Under the pieces are notes generated by a model that was given only the letters and a program-made list of their open reading frames with translations, was not told where the DNA came from and did no database searches. A program made the position numbers and the translations under genes. Of a stretch of 64,000 bases of DNA, positions 1 to 14,430 are shown one piece after another; positions within the stretch are counted from its first letter, which is position 1; each line of letters opens with the position of its first letter. The DNA comes from Ananas comosus (Eukaryota; Streptophyta; Magnoliopsida; Poales; Bromeliaceae): assembly GCF_001540865.1 (NCBI RefSeq), contig NC_033633.1:7781691-7845690 (forward strand). The letters are read 5' to 3'.

Positions 1-654
1 ACGTAAAGAGTATTTTTAGTATTAACCTTTTGAAAGAGATAAATTAGAAGGTCGGAAATTTTTCAGGAGTATATAAGCAATTGCCCTTAAAATTTATATT
101 CAATACTTTTAACACTTCAAATAGTTCATCATAGTGAAGAACCACTGCACTATGCAATAGTTCATAGGCTATTGGATGCCTCTTTAACCAATTTTTTATT
201 TCAATTTTCAATTTAGTTTGAAAGAGAGAACCTTTTTTTGTACATCCATGCAGAAATATTCTTATAATTACTAAAATATATTTATAATATTTAGGATAAT
301 TATTTTAAATTATTATAACACATAATTAGATGACCTAACAGGTATGATTGCTATATTATATATAGTAATTAAATAACAAGTATAATAAATAATAAAACAT
401 ATTTTTAATAGAAATTTTAATAAGAGCCTTGAGTTTTTATTTTCCAGGTAAAATATCTGGAAAACGGAAACTCCACTTCTCAATAAAAGTAATTTCTTCA
501 AAAATTCTTTAACGACAAACGTTCACCTGAACTGAAAATGATTTTTGATTTCATTTTACAAGGAACTAAACAGCCCCTTAGTTTTTATGAGGGCATGCAG
601 GAGATGATTAGTACATACGATACGGTTGATATTTGTTGGCTTAATTTTTATAAA
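1..654. other. non-coding, no recognisable feature
   Basis: AT-rich sequence with no convincing coding frame, repeat or RNA gene. It is either an intron of the plus-strand gene whose exons follow or upstream intergenic DNA. Confidence 0.5.
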
Positions 655-1315
655 GGTGCATACAGGTCCCCGCAAACATGGTGAATTATAGATATATCCC
701 TACAAAGTTCAACTTTCATAAGTTATCCCTACAAAAGTCCTAATGTATTCAGATATGTCCCTTTGGTTAGCACCCGTTAGAGAACTGTTTATTTTTAACA
801 GTAGGTTTGTAAAATGACATTTTTGCCCTCACAAATATGTCCCTCTAAAAGCTCCAGCTGGTATATGTTTGGAAAAATGCCCTCACAAATGTCCTTTTCC
901 CCCTTTCTCTTCCTTTTTGGGCTGCCAGAGCGGGGGGCGGCGCAGAGTTTGTCAGAGTTGCGGCCGACGAGAATGAGGCTGAGGCCTGCAGCGACGAGGC
1001 GGAGGGCGAAGGTGCAGCCGATTCAAAGAAAGAGGAGGAAACGGAAAAGGAAGAAGGAGGAGAAAAGGAGGAGGAAAAGGAGGATACGAAGAAGGAGAAG
1101 AGGAAGAGGAAGAATGGTAAAATTATCAATTTACCTTATTAATTAACCGTGGTTAAGTATTTTAATTGTGGTTAACTAAATTTCTTTAACGGATCCTAAC
1201 GGCAAGGATATATCTAAATACATTAGGACTTTTGCACGAATAACTTATGAAAGTTGAACTTTGCAGGGATATCTGTAATTCACTATGTTTGCGGGGACCT
1301 ATATGCAATTAACCC
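655..1315. mobile_element. MULE-type element with GC-rich insert (Pack-MULE candidate)
   Basis: Long terminal inverted repeats of over 100 bp: 655-780 matches the reverse complement of about 1195-1315 (core caggtccccgcaaacat with its mirror near 1290-1306). The element is flanked by 9-bp direct repeats with one mismatch, ttttataaa at 646-654 and ttttgtaaa at 1316-1324, the duplication length typical of Mutator-like elements. The interior (about 905-1115) is GC-rich and purine-biased, unlike the AT-rich arms. One plus frame there is open and encodes an acidic, Lys/Glu-rich stretch. No transposase is present, so it is non-autonomous. A single related arm recurs at 49041-49160. Confidence 0.75.
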
Positions 1316-1540
1316 TTTTGTAAATAGACAGTTGTGTTTTTTGAGACTTTGAGTAGAGCTGTTTGAAGAACCACTAACATTTTTCTATTGCTACATGTTT
1401 TCATATATTTATAAAATTATACGTGTTCAAAAAAATATTCTGAAAAATAATTGAAATATTATCTCCCCGCGGCATCGCGCGGGCCCTTACCTAGTATTGT
1501 CATAATTAACAAGGTCTCCTCTTTTGGTTCGTGCCTACAG

Positions 1541-1657
1541 ATAGAGTTGCCACAGCCTCCAGTTGGTGAAGGAAGATCATACTGTGCTCTTTGTAAGGAC
1601 TTGAGGCCCTCTCTTGACTGGTCTCCAGAAAATGGTTGGGCAATACCTATATCAAAG
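1541..1657 (+). CDS. exon of unidentified gene (CxxC-containing)
   Basis: 39 codons, in phase at both ends. It is preceded by a pyrimidine-rich tract ending gcctacag and followed by the donor gtatta. The peptide includes LPQPPVGEGRSYCALCK and SPENGWAIPIS, a non-repetitive composition unlike the surrounding repeats. Its minus-strand shadow frame is not credible. Confidence 0.5.
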
Positions 1658-4600
1658 GTATTACCTTCGTTTTTCTTTCTATGTTGGTATTGCATTTTCT
1701 TATCATTATTAAAAAATCATTTTGCTGATAAAATCACCATCACTTTTCTGTCCTTTTAGCTAAACTCTGTTTGCTTCCTACTATTCATTGGTGATTTTTG
1801 TGCTTATAAACCTATCACAGAACAATATCTGTTCTGTCCATCATTAGTAATTTTTTTTTTAAATTTTTTAAATGCTTGATTATACATTTGGCTTTTGTAA
1901 CAAAATTTAAGGGCCTATTTCTGCTGTTTATATGTTGTTACTTCTGACTTTCCTATCTGTAGTGGTTCTTCTTGAGGAGAGTGGATGAGTTGTGTTCGTA
2001 AGGCTTGAGAAGGATTGTAATACAAAGCATTGCCCTTCTCTTGAATTTACCCTAATAAAGATAAATGCTGTTGTGTGTACACCAATAATAGGGTTGAGGA
2101 TCTATATTGCAAGTTTGTTGAGAGATTAGGAAAGATAGTTTTCTCGAATCAGGGTTGCAGCAGATCCTACTCTCAGATAGCAGGTTGTGGCTCAACCTAG
2201 CTGGACAGTTCAGTAGATTAGTCTCTAGATATCCAGACCCTGGTGATTTTCTTCTTGCCTCTCATGCCAACTTCTAGCTTTCTACACTATACAATTCTGA
2301 GACAAAACATAGTCTAACACCTGGCGAAAATATTAGTTTAAGCTGAAGTGAAATTCTTTTTGATGTAATGTTATATATACTCGGGATGAACTAAATTTTG
2401 CTTCTTGACAACTTATGTTGTGCTGTAGAAGGTGGTCCTGGTGTTATGCACTGTTAGCCACTATTTCCTTGAGCCTAGTTACGTGTCATGCCCCGGGGCC
2501 CCTTTAAAGTTTACGGACCAGCGGAAAGTGCCCAATTTTTTTTTTTTTTTTTTTTTTAAACCTTGTCCCAAGGGATGATAGACCCGCTACAAATATAGAG
2601 AATCCATTGTCCCTGTGGACAGAGTCTCCCCTGTATTTGCACGGCGTCGCATACAGTACAAGTTACAACCACATTCATCCGCAACACACGTTCACAATTA
2701 CATTCACCACACATAATAGGTATATCATTAGCAACCCACATCTATCAGTTGAAAGTGTTTCCCACCCGAAAATTCATTTTGAAAAACTAAAGTCACAGAA
2801 AGCTTAAAACCTTTTTGAAAACTGTTTTCCACACGGAACCTTTTATTTCTTTTGAAAACAAGCTACCACGAGGGGTAGAAAACTATTTTAAAAACTGTTT
2901 CCTAAATTCATATAATGTTCACAAACCAGTTGTATTTGATATCTCAAATCATGCCATAGACCAAGTAAAACTAGAGTAAAATCGAATAACCTGAATAGAG
3001 ATAAACTGGACCACATGCTGTCTAAATTATTATTCAATAAAAGGATAAGTTTAAAACCGATATGCAATCAGGCCGGGGACTCTAACTGTCGCTAGGTACG
3101 TGCCTTACGCCTCGTCCCGACTCGGTCCATCAAGATCACCTGAAATGGGGGGAGGGGGGGAGGTGTGTTGAGAAACTAACAAGGGTCTTCCAGTGGGTAC
3201 CGCAAGTCGACGAGGGTGAGTCCAACCACTGGCAACCAAAAGTATAGCTATGAAAGGTAATACAATAGCAATGCCAAATAAGGAACAAGATATATATGCA
3301 ACTACCGCTACTGTAAATAACATGCATCAACCGGATGATCAGTCCAAAGTACCCAATCCAGAATTCGCCGTGTCGGTTTAAAGACCTCAGACAAATACCA
3401 TGCCTCTCTAAATAGCATATAATCCTAGCATAAGCTCTTGGGCTCACGGGTCGAAAGTCTCACCACTTCTCCGAAAAAGAACACCATTGCGGTGGCCAAA
3501 TCGTTGGTGTACGTAAAATGCGTATGAGCAATGGCGATCGATGCAAATATAATCAATAGCCGTTGGCAAAAAGCCAACAATCAACCCCCTCATGGTATAC
3601 CGACCGAATAGGTCATCAAACAACGAGAATCATAGAACCGACTAATTAGGTCACAATGGATGTCACAAATCCACGGATACAGTAAATAACCGCTCTACTT
3701 CTAGATCATGATAAATGAATGTAATGTAACTGAGTAGAGTAGCATGCAATGTAGTCATATGGTGCCAGGCTAAACAATCATAAGTAATGCAAGGAATATA
3801 GAGAGAGAAGGAGGGAATGTGTCATGCCCCGAGCCCCGCCTATTTGGTCGGATTTGGGCACGCCAACAGACCGCCGAACGGACAGAGTCTCCCCTGTACG
3901 TCTTAGGTGTCGCAATCAAAACAATATAAGAGGTTCCAACCAGAAACAGTATTCAACATACAGATTGTATAAGGAAGTATTAAAAACATAAACAACTAAG
4001 TTATTACATACATTCAACCCACTTGCATTTTTACATCACATTTTCTTTTACATTTGACTTCCAAATACAATCAAGATTTATTACAAATTGTATTCAAGTT
4101 TGTTTCTCTCATTTCTAACCCCTAAGCTAAGTCACTTCGGGTACCGCTATCTCTGGTCTCGGGGTAGGGCGCTATTTACGGAGCTACGCCTTTTTCTCGC
4201 CCCGCCGCGCCGCTCACGTGTGAACCTGTACCCCCAAAAACAACACTAGGGTGAGAACTATTGTCCATAGTTCCCAGTGGATACAGCCACCCAAGGAAAA
4301 AGCTCAACCCACCAGGTCCAAGGAGGCACTGCAACATGTTAGTCCAACAATATCCACAGATATATATATAATCATATGATTTATGCAACTAACATCATCA
4401 TGTTCATGCCTCACGATATGCGATATGAAAATCATGCAATTCTATGCAACTATGCAACCAATCAGTAGATCTATTGATTCTACGTTCAATTATGCTAATC
4501 TTAGCTCATGTCATTTAGCTTTAAGGTTTCTACTACCTTAGGTTCACAATTCGAGTCCACTTTCTACTAAGGTTTCCACTTCCTTAGCTCTTGCTATTCA

Positions 4601-7600
4601 CACTTGCTTTTAAGGTTTCTACTACCTTATCCAAGCTATCCACCCGACTCGGCCTCGAGTCAATCATCTGCGGACTACCGCGCACTGGCTGCTCAACAGC
4701 CCACCGCACTCCATGATTTAGCCACCTGGCGGCGAAATTGTCGCACGCGCCAACACTGGCTCAAGTCACCTAGCGGCATAATTCACAAACCGGCTTAACC
4801 ATCTGGCGGCGAAATCGTCGCACACGCCAAACAATGGTTCAAGCCTCCGGGTGGTGAACTCTGCGCACACACCCTATTTCCTCCCTTGGTATCAACCTCG
4901 GCGGCGAAATTGTCGCACACGCCCTAGCCTTGATACCAAGGTCATCACAAGTTCTGGGATTCCGGAATCCATTTCCACATCTCAAGGGTCCGTCTCCAAC
5001 CCTATACTTTTGAGTGTCGACCTACCTAGGCTCGACCCACAACATCCTAGTGGCTACTACCACTATTGTTCACAACCTAGGTTCAATGCCATTCTAGGTT
5101 CACTACATATCATAACCTAGGTTCCAACACTCTAGGTTCTATATCATCTCTACCTAGATCTCAGCTTCTAGGTTTACTTGTGCAACCTATGTTTACTAAC
5201 ACTAGGTTCAATGCCACTCATATCCAACCTATGTTCATGTCACTAGGTTCAATATCATTCATGTCCAACCTACGTCTATTAACGCTAGGTTGAATGCCAC
5301 TCGATCTAGTACATTTCACAATGTCAACATGCATTCGTTTAGTACTCGCATTATATCCTCATGCATTCTCCTAGCTTTAACCACATGTGCCCAGCTAGCA
5401 TTTCTACAACATGCTCATCATGCATTCATCTAGCATTTTCCTGAATGTATCAACATGCATATCTCAATGGTAGGTAATAAACATCAAGCATAATAAGATT
5501 CATGCGTCTATATTATCTTATGCAACCCACCACTACACATGGATGCATCAATAGTAAACATCAATCCGCTTCGACATGGAAGCGAGCAGGACATTTCGAT
5601 GAGCATAACCCACCTCAAATCGCTTTCCGATTGCTTATAGTCACTTGCAATCGGCCTCCCGTGGACCCGTTGTCCGGTTTGGCCCAATCTTGCAATTGAT
5701 CACTAACCGCGTGTCGATTTGTGGCCTCGGATTTTAAAGGTCTTCAGCTAGCTGCCGCGATGCTGGGAATCCAATTTCGTGATTTTTGGACGCCGCCTCG
5801 GCCCTCCAGGCGGAAACGAAGCTCAAACTATTCTTTTTCCCAATATCTTCACATAGGCTCGACGGATCGCCAAACCGACTTCGCCAATGCGTCAGAAAAC
5901 CTAGCAATTAGGTTTACATAGGTTTAATTTAGATCAAACCCCATCTATTCACAAAACCCCATTTTTGGAGCCCTAGATGCCACTAGTGCAAAATCCATCA
6001 TTTAACTTCATGAATCATGCATTATCCATCTATTTAGCATCCTAAGGGTTCAACTAAAACCATTCACAAGGTATTTAAACCTAGCGCTAAGCATTCACCA
6101 TTAGAGCACAAGAAGCTTACCTCTGTAAGCTTTCTCCCAATGGTGAGGAAGAAGAAGATGAGGATAAAGCTTCTCCTCCAAGCTTCCTTCTTTTCCAATC
6201 CTTCTCCTTGCCTTCCTCCTTGAAGAGAGAGAGAGAGAGAAAGACACCTTAGAGAGAGAGAGAGGGAGTGTTTTAGGGTGTTTAGAATATAAGGGAGTGA
6301 GAGAGGAATGAGAGAAACCCATCTCATATAACCCCTACTTGCCAAAATTGCATAAAACCCCCTCCACTTGCCCAATAGTGCACTGCCCGCACTGGGCATT
6401 TTCGGGCTACGGGGACCGGTCCTTGGCCAGAGGGACCGGACCCCGTAGTTCCAGACTGCCCAGTGAATTAAGGACTTAGGCAATTTTCAGCAGTTTTCAG
6501 CTTTAGCCCGTTTCTTCTCCGTTTTCGCTCGTTTTCGCTCCGTGGGTCTCCGATTCACTTCTAATCGTACCGAGACCCCCAATACATATTTTCGAGCGTG
6601 TTCAAACCATCTTTTCACCTACGCTTCGCCGGATTTCGGTCAAAGTCCAATATAGCTTTTCGGGTTCCGTTTTCGTGCCCGACGCGTACCGAAAACATCC
6701 AAACGGTCCCGAACTTCACCGGAATCATTCAACAGGCTTTCCAAACTAACATACACCGTAACTTCATGATTATAGAAGTTCGGTATGTTACAGAACGTCA
6801 CCGAGTGTGCACCACTAGAGTGACTTGGAATCGAAGTACCCACCTGTACCACTGTCGCGCCCGTCTCCTGAGATGCGTGAGAACCTACAAGGGCTCTACC
6901 GGATCAGAGACCAACCCACTGACTCAAAATGCAATACTCACAATCCTGGTAATTTACCACGGAATCGGTTTCCTAAAAAACCGATCTTCGTAACTCGCTG
7001 GAAGTCCTAAAAATCACACCGGGACGTCATTGGGACCCACGAAGTGTCCCGAAAGACACCAACTCATGTCATGAGTCACCCGCTGCCTCGAAACACACCA
7101 TTTTGGGTGTCCTAGCAGCAACCACAAGATCTCACGTTGAAACGATTATCGTCGAATAATCGTTCCGATCCGGGTTCTCAGAAGTGTCAATTTCGACATC
7201 GGGACCCTCCGCCGCACACCCGTCATCTCTGAATACTTGAGACGACGTAGGTGACCAGCCAACAAGGCTCAACGGCAAAACCCAGGGTATTCCAACAGCG
7301 TCGGATGAAATCCGAATTGAAACTGCGTTCTGTCGTCGAATTTCGCTGAAAAGCGCACCGAGACCGATATTCGTTCTCTGCGAAAGGTTTCGAACCTTGG
7401 ATGATCAGTCCAGAGGTCACCTTCCACACATACATGCTGCCCACAGCAGCCACAAGGTGACAAATTGCATAAAAGCCCTTATTAGTATTCACAATTACAA
7501 TAATCTATGCAAAACAAGGAATTTTAGGGCTTTGTACCGCTAATCGAGTACTTTCGAGATCAGCCGAGACACTAGCTGACAGGTTTCAACGAGGCGGAGA

Positions 7601-10600
7601 CCGTGCTCGCTATTCGGAGCACCGCGGATCGCTGTGGAATGCGCGGGAGCAAGCCGAAGTTCTGCGAACAATGCACACCGGGAGCGACAAGGCCGAAACC
7701 GACCGTCGAGACCTCGCCAAAGACAAACCAGGTGAGCATTGTGATCAGCACTGTCCAGGGTTCATTGTGTTCACCTCCGAAGGTGTCAGAGCAGCCTCTG
7801 GTCGCCAGAACAGTGAAAGCCACATGAAAGAATTCCTAATCAAGCTTGCTGTGAGCAACTGGGCTCCGGTTGGCTACCGGCGGGTCGGCGGCGTGTGCGC
7901 CGGCGGCAGGAGGGTGCGGCCGACTGGGAAGGGTCAGGGGGCGCACCAGCTGGCGGCGGCGGCGGCGGCGCTGGCATAATCCAAGCTCGCACGGGTTAGG
8001 GCTCGGCTTGGCCTTCTTCTCCGATCGCGGCGATGGTTGAGGCAGCCAAGGGGGTGGTGCGAGGTTCCGGCTTGGCCTTCTTCTCCGGTCGCGGCGATGG
8101 TTGAGGCGGCCAAGGGGGTGGTGCGAGGTTCCACTTGGACTGAGAGGAATGGAGGGTGATGGCGGCTGGCGGTTGGGTGCAGTTGCTCGAGCACTAGGCA
8201 GCTCCAAAAAGGCTGCAGTCACGCCGGAGGCCCTCCAGGGCGGCAGCGGCCGATGGGGAGCTTTGCCGGGGGGTCCTTCAAATTTTATTATTTTATGCTC
8301 AAACTCCACCAACACGCGTAAATTGTGCAGTAGCCCCGCCCCAATGAGTTTCGCATGAATCGATACAGAAAATGCCGCACTTTTTTCAAAAATACCCTGA
8401 AACCTAGATTTTCTCTCTGCTTTTCGCTTTAATTCGTGCATTTACCGCGTAGAATCAGGAAACGGACCTTATCACGACTTCCAGCACTACCGGACGGACC
8501 TTGAGGGTGGGAATTTTGTTGCATTAAAAACCATTTCGGTTTGCGAAATAGCTTTTTTCCAGAGTTTTGTTGAATATAACTTGGTTTTTCATAAACTTTG
8601 AAAATTACAGTTTATACAGTCATGGAAATTTTATCTATGAAGTATCATCTTATTTTCTCTTATAGAATGATACTTGTATATCTAAGCATCATAATTGCTA
8701 ATCTTGTGTTGTGAATGATTGTAACAGGAACATGAGGGTTGCCAATATTCTGTTCGTTTGGTTCATACGCATAATCAAGGTAATAATGGTCATGTGAACA
8801 CTTTGCTCTACTTCATTTCATGCAAAATTAGTTCTTATGAGTGAAATGTAGACTTTAAGCGACAAATGCAATAGATTCGTAAAGACAATCTTATCGTTCT
8901 TCTTGTCAAATTTTGATAGAAACAACTACTTTTGTCTTGCATTTTTTTGATCCAAGAATCTCAATTATTTTCTGCTAACAGATTGTTCATCTGTATTACC
9001 ACTGCACAACCAGATTTTCAATGTATTTACAGTACTAACTGGAAGACGAATTTCAGCAAATTATGGAACAGGATACATAATAGGATTAGTGTCATGCCCC
9101 GAGCCCCTTTTTGAGAACATGGGGGAAGCTTATTTGGAAACCTACTGGGAGCATGCACAGATTTGCCACAAACATAAGTCCACCGCAGCGCTTATACTTG
9201 CATCGCGTCAGTACAAGGCAACCAACCCTAATTTAATAATACATTAAATACAATAGTGGAATCAAAGAGTACATAAACTCAACCAAAGTCTTACAAATCT
9301 TTTAGTACATCACTTAGATTCTTTTGTGATTCAACATAAGGTAACGACTCACCAACTAGGTTTATTACAATTCTTTGCTCATATGCACCTAAGTTCACAA
9401 CTTCCTTGAGGATTGTCTAGGTGGCACTAAACTAACCTCGAACCTCATGCAACGTCCGGAACCTCCCCGCCCAAGTCACGTGCAATGGAAAGGGGGTGAG
9501 AAACACAAAAATGTTTCCCAGTGGGTACAGGAAGCCGCACCTACTGATCAACAAGATAGATAACAAAGTAGATAGTAGCATTTCAGAGAAACAATAAAGC
9601 ATGATAAACTGAATGACATATGCTACTGTAACAAGAGTTAATCAATGAAGTATCTCAAAGTGAGTGTGCCATGCATCAAGCGAATAGATAGCTCGTCAAG
9701 TGTTGTGTCCAATCCATGCCCGTTGTTACATAGGACCTTGGGCTCCTGCCCTCATGCTCAAGCCAGCTGTCATGTAACATAATGGGCGTGTCCTGGGCTC
9801 ATGGGTCAGCTCCCGACTGGTTTTTCCTAGCAGAACATCCTCAGTCCATGTGATGTCGTTGATTAGACCTCTGTGCCGGTGTTCGTGAATGCACAGTGAA
9901 CGATGGCATGCTAGATGCTCAAGGCCTCAACTCAATCCAATGCTCAAAAGAAATTTTTAATAGTCAAGGAGAGCTGCTGCAGAGTATTATGAAACCATAT
10001 AGTTTCTATGTGTACAAGCATCACCGAGAGCCTCATAATTGGCTTCTATGCCTTACTACTAAAGTTTCAAATGGATAAGCAATGACAAATGCATAGTATT
10101 AAGAGAATATGCTATCATCTCAATCATGAATAATATGCTAGTAAAGAAAATATCCAAGCAACTATGAATTACGGGGAATGGATAAAAGGAAAACCAAGTA
10201 AATACAACTATACCAACTTCGAATCAAAGCACCCACCCCCATATTTAGAACCTCTAAGCACTCAAGTCCAAAATAGGGTTCAATTACTTCCAAGTCCTTT
10301 CCATCTCTACTTAATTATTTTTAATACAACATTAATAATGATATGTATCCACTTTTGAAGTTAAATTTATTGTTAGAAGAGAAACTATGAATGTCATGTA
10401 CGTGTGATTTTCTAGATGAGAAACTATAAATTTACTGTTAACAAATCTGCGATTAATCGATATAATCTCACTAAACAAGTTATCTTTGCACGTGCAGTTT
10501 CTAGACAAATCCACCAGTGCCTAAATCAGTCAAATCTGAGCTATAACGGAAAAGTTATAGCAGATTTATGTTTCAGTCTCTGAACAAGTTTTTAGAGTTA

Positions 10601-13600
10601 TAGATAGTCCCTGAACAATCAGTGGTTTTGCATGTTGGTTCCAGACCCGTTAAATCCAGTTGTAAGACAGCTTATGTTGTCCTCACCTGGTACCCGAGTT
10701 GAAAATTGGTCCTTAGAATCCCAATTAAGCAATTTCTTCATTAGGTAGGCTTAGCTAGGTCCACTTTTCTTTAATCAATCAATTTATTATCTTAATTTAC
10801 TTAATTATTTATTTCGAAGAATCAACTATTCAGAGTTTATCATAATCTAAATCAAAGTATAACTCCGATTGAAATTCCTTCTTTCGAACCGGACCAACCC
10901 AAAATTTTATGGTGAGACTCATTCTTCTATTGCTACATGAAAAGCTCCAACAAGAATATGTGTCACTTTTTTTCCTACACATTCAATGAAGAAGACAAAA
11001 TAGAGGAGTAACACATTATTTTTATTATTATTGTTATTTATTTTTAATTGAACAAACCTCAATACAAACCCGCTGAGAGGAGTCACGCTGCCTTGATGCT
11101 CCCTGCAGCAACAAAGAGCAATTATTTTCTCCTCAGCCACAAGTATGACGTGCCCTAATTGCTCTATATGGGGTTTTATATGTGTATATATATATACAAT
11201 TAGTTAAGTTCTATTCATTTTGGACAATTCCCTAAACCCATTAAGTCTTAATTAAAGCCGGTCATGTGTGAATCCCCACATACACCAATCAGATCATTGC
11301 TTTAGTTCTCCTCATAATAATAGGCCCGGCCTTTAGACAGACCATGGTCTATTATTATTTGAGTGAGGTTAGAATTCTGATCCAAGTAATGAATAGACTA
11401 ATATAGGCAGACTCGCTGAGTGCACCATGAGTATTATTATTTTTCCTTCTATGGAATACCACCCAAATTGACGATTCTAAACAAAATAATTGATTCTAGA
11501 TCATAACTTGAAAATTTTTATAAAAGCAATGAACTGGGTATTATAATTAAAAAAATAAAAAAAGACAAAAAAGACAAAAAAAAAAAACAACATTACAAGA
11601 AAAGATGGAAATTTGTAAAAGCAAATAATATCAAACTTCTAATGCATTGTTATTTTATAAATTTTTATTGGCAATTGGTGATAGTGGGTTTGATATTTTT
11701 ATTTTCTTTTTTTCTGGAGCCTGGAGGGAATCTTGAAATTACTTGTCTGTGAAATGCTTAATTGTGTTTGTTTTTCGAGTGACTGGATGTCTGGAACCAT
11801 CTGTTTGTTGCATTGTGTGATTGGAGCATGATCATTTTGCTACTAAACTAAGGCCTTGTTTGGTCGTGCGAAAAAAGCTTTCTCAACACCATATTGTTTT
11901 GTGGCTGCACGTCTTGTTGTGGCGCGCGACCGCACGGCCAAACAGGCACTAAGGTTCTTTGGCACATTGACAAAGAGTGAATGTTTGACATAATTCAAGA
12001 ATAAAATCACAGTACTTGTTTGTTAGTTATTTCTCTCTCTCTCTTATTTAGTACTTGTTTGTTAGTTATTTCTCTCTCTCTCTCTCTTATTTGGATCTCT
12101 TCTAAGTTAAAGGTTTTAGGGCTATACTTTTCTAGTAAATTTGTTCTTTGTTAGACAGTTTCTTGTTGCTAGGACTTTTTTTTTTGCAAATAATCTTATA
12201 TAATTTTTAATTTGATGAAATGATCTATTGTATATTTTATTTGGGCAAATAAAACCTTTTTTTTCTCTCGTAAGTTGTAAGACGGTGGATCATTTGTTGC
12301 TTTCATAGTAGAGTAACTATACACGGTGAATCATTCACTACCTTTGAAAAATGGTGAATCATTCTCTGCATTTCTGTAAAGGATTGTTTGTGGGTTGTTT
12401 GTGCAGGATGTTGGAATTTTTTTAGGGTTGTTTTAGGAAATGCGGTGAATCCTTCACCGCTTTTAAGACGTGAGAGAAATGATGAAACCATTTTCTTTTT
12501 AAAGATGAGATACGGAAAACAATTTACCATATTTCTACTTTTCACATTTACGTGGCATTGATGTGGCGACGACAGGGTAATATACCGAAATAAAATTTTG
12601 GAGATGTTATATACCCAAATAAAAATTTCATAAGGTTTTTTTTTTCCCAGAAAAATCCCTGTTGCTACTTTCGTTTTTGAATCCACTTGTATACCTTCTT
12701 GGGCTTTGGAAGTAGCTTGGTGCTACAAACTTGATCTTGCTGATACATGTCATGCCCTGAGTCCTACCAATTGGACATACTCAGGCACGTGCAACAAACC
12801 CGCCGGACGGGCAAGTTTTCTCTACCCGCATGAAGCGGAACATACACTACCTGTAACACATACATATGTATACATAGAGTATTAGTGTACAACTATTAAA
12901 TTAAACCACTACAAGTTTAAACTCTTTAAAATTTATGACACTTAGGGCTTGTTTGGGGATCATTGAAAAAAAAGAGTTTCATTTTACAACGTACTTGATA
13001 CATTGAAAAACTCTATTAAAAAAATACTCTGTTTTGGGTGTTTGGATTGTCTTAAAAAAAACACTCTATTATTATTGTTATATAAAAATAAATTGAGAAA
13101 AGTTGCATTAAGCAAAACTAAGCTTTTCCATTTGTTGATCAAAGCATAGAGAAAAGCATAATTCATTTGTAAATTATATCAAATTTAGAAAAATTGCCAT
13201 AAATAAATCTAAAATATATAATTAAATAATATAATTAAATCATATTAATGAGAAGAATTGCCGCACAACAAAACCTATTGATGATTGAATTGTAAAGTTA
13301 CAACAACTTAGAAAGTCGACATAAAAATACATAATTTTACAAAATCTTTTATAAAACGAAAACTAAATCTAGATCATTAAAAAAATGAGATATGTGAGAT
13401 ATTCATGAGACTCGATTTTGCTCCAAATTTTAGTTTGGATAACAAATTTGAAACAAATTATGCAAAATGGTTAGTACCTAAATTGCTGAATTCAAAAATT
13501 TCATCAAATTTCACTAAAATATATCACCTAAAAAACCCTACCACTCGGGAGAATCATCAGGGCAGATCCTCCTTCGGGAGGCACAGCGGGGTGAGCACCG

Positions 13601-14376
13601 CCAACACCATTGCCTACTCTTTTGTCGTCACGGCTCACCGCTGCAGGAGGATGTCCTAGGCTCGGGGCCTATCCTACTTCACGAACTCTCCCACTCTGAT
13701 GTTGTTATTGTGATGGGTTTGGAGAGGAAGGGGGAGGAGGAAGAAGAAGAAAAATAAGGATGCGAGGATGAGGGGAAAGCGTGATGGGTTTGGAGAGGAG
13801 GGGGAGGAGGAGGGAAACAGAGAGAGAATGGGGAGGGTGAGGAGAAAGTAGAACCATAGTTAGTTAATTCAGATACGGTAAAAGTTCGGTACAGATAAAA
13901 TACGAATAAAATTCTTTTCTTGATTTTTAAATTTGTTGAAAAATATGGTTTAAAAATCGGATTCGTCAATAATTCGTATACGCTATTTATACAAGAATTT
14001 TACGTTTATCATTTAAAAATTCGGAATAAAAATTCGTCTATTAAATTAAAATTTTTCTTTAGATTAATGCTATTATCATAAATATTTATAATTCTTATAA
14101 ATATAAAAATAAAATTATATATAAAATTATATATATATATATATATATATGAGTCCTGCTGGGATAGTATCGATAGCACCAAGCACTTGGTGCTATCGAG
14201 TTTTCCGATGTTAGATTTAACCCTTTGACTATTTTTATCCGTTAGATTATACTATTCAACTAACAACTCACTCAACCCTAGGGGGCCCACATCATTCTAA
14301 CCGTTCATTTCTTCATCCAAGGGCGGAAAACCTAATAGCACCAACAACTTGGTGCTATTGATAGTATTCTAGCCTA

Positions 14377-14430
<54 letters not shown>

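Noticed and set aside
814..1146. Open frames on both strands inside the small MULE
   Set aside because: Driven by purine-rich low complexity; kept only as a possible captured fragment, not as a gene.
7836..8441. 201-codon open frame on the minus strand (and overlapping plus frames)
   Set aside because: GC-rich, Pro/Arg-rich composition spanning a tandem repeat and a GGC run; open in several frames at once, as expected by composition.
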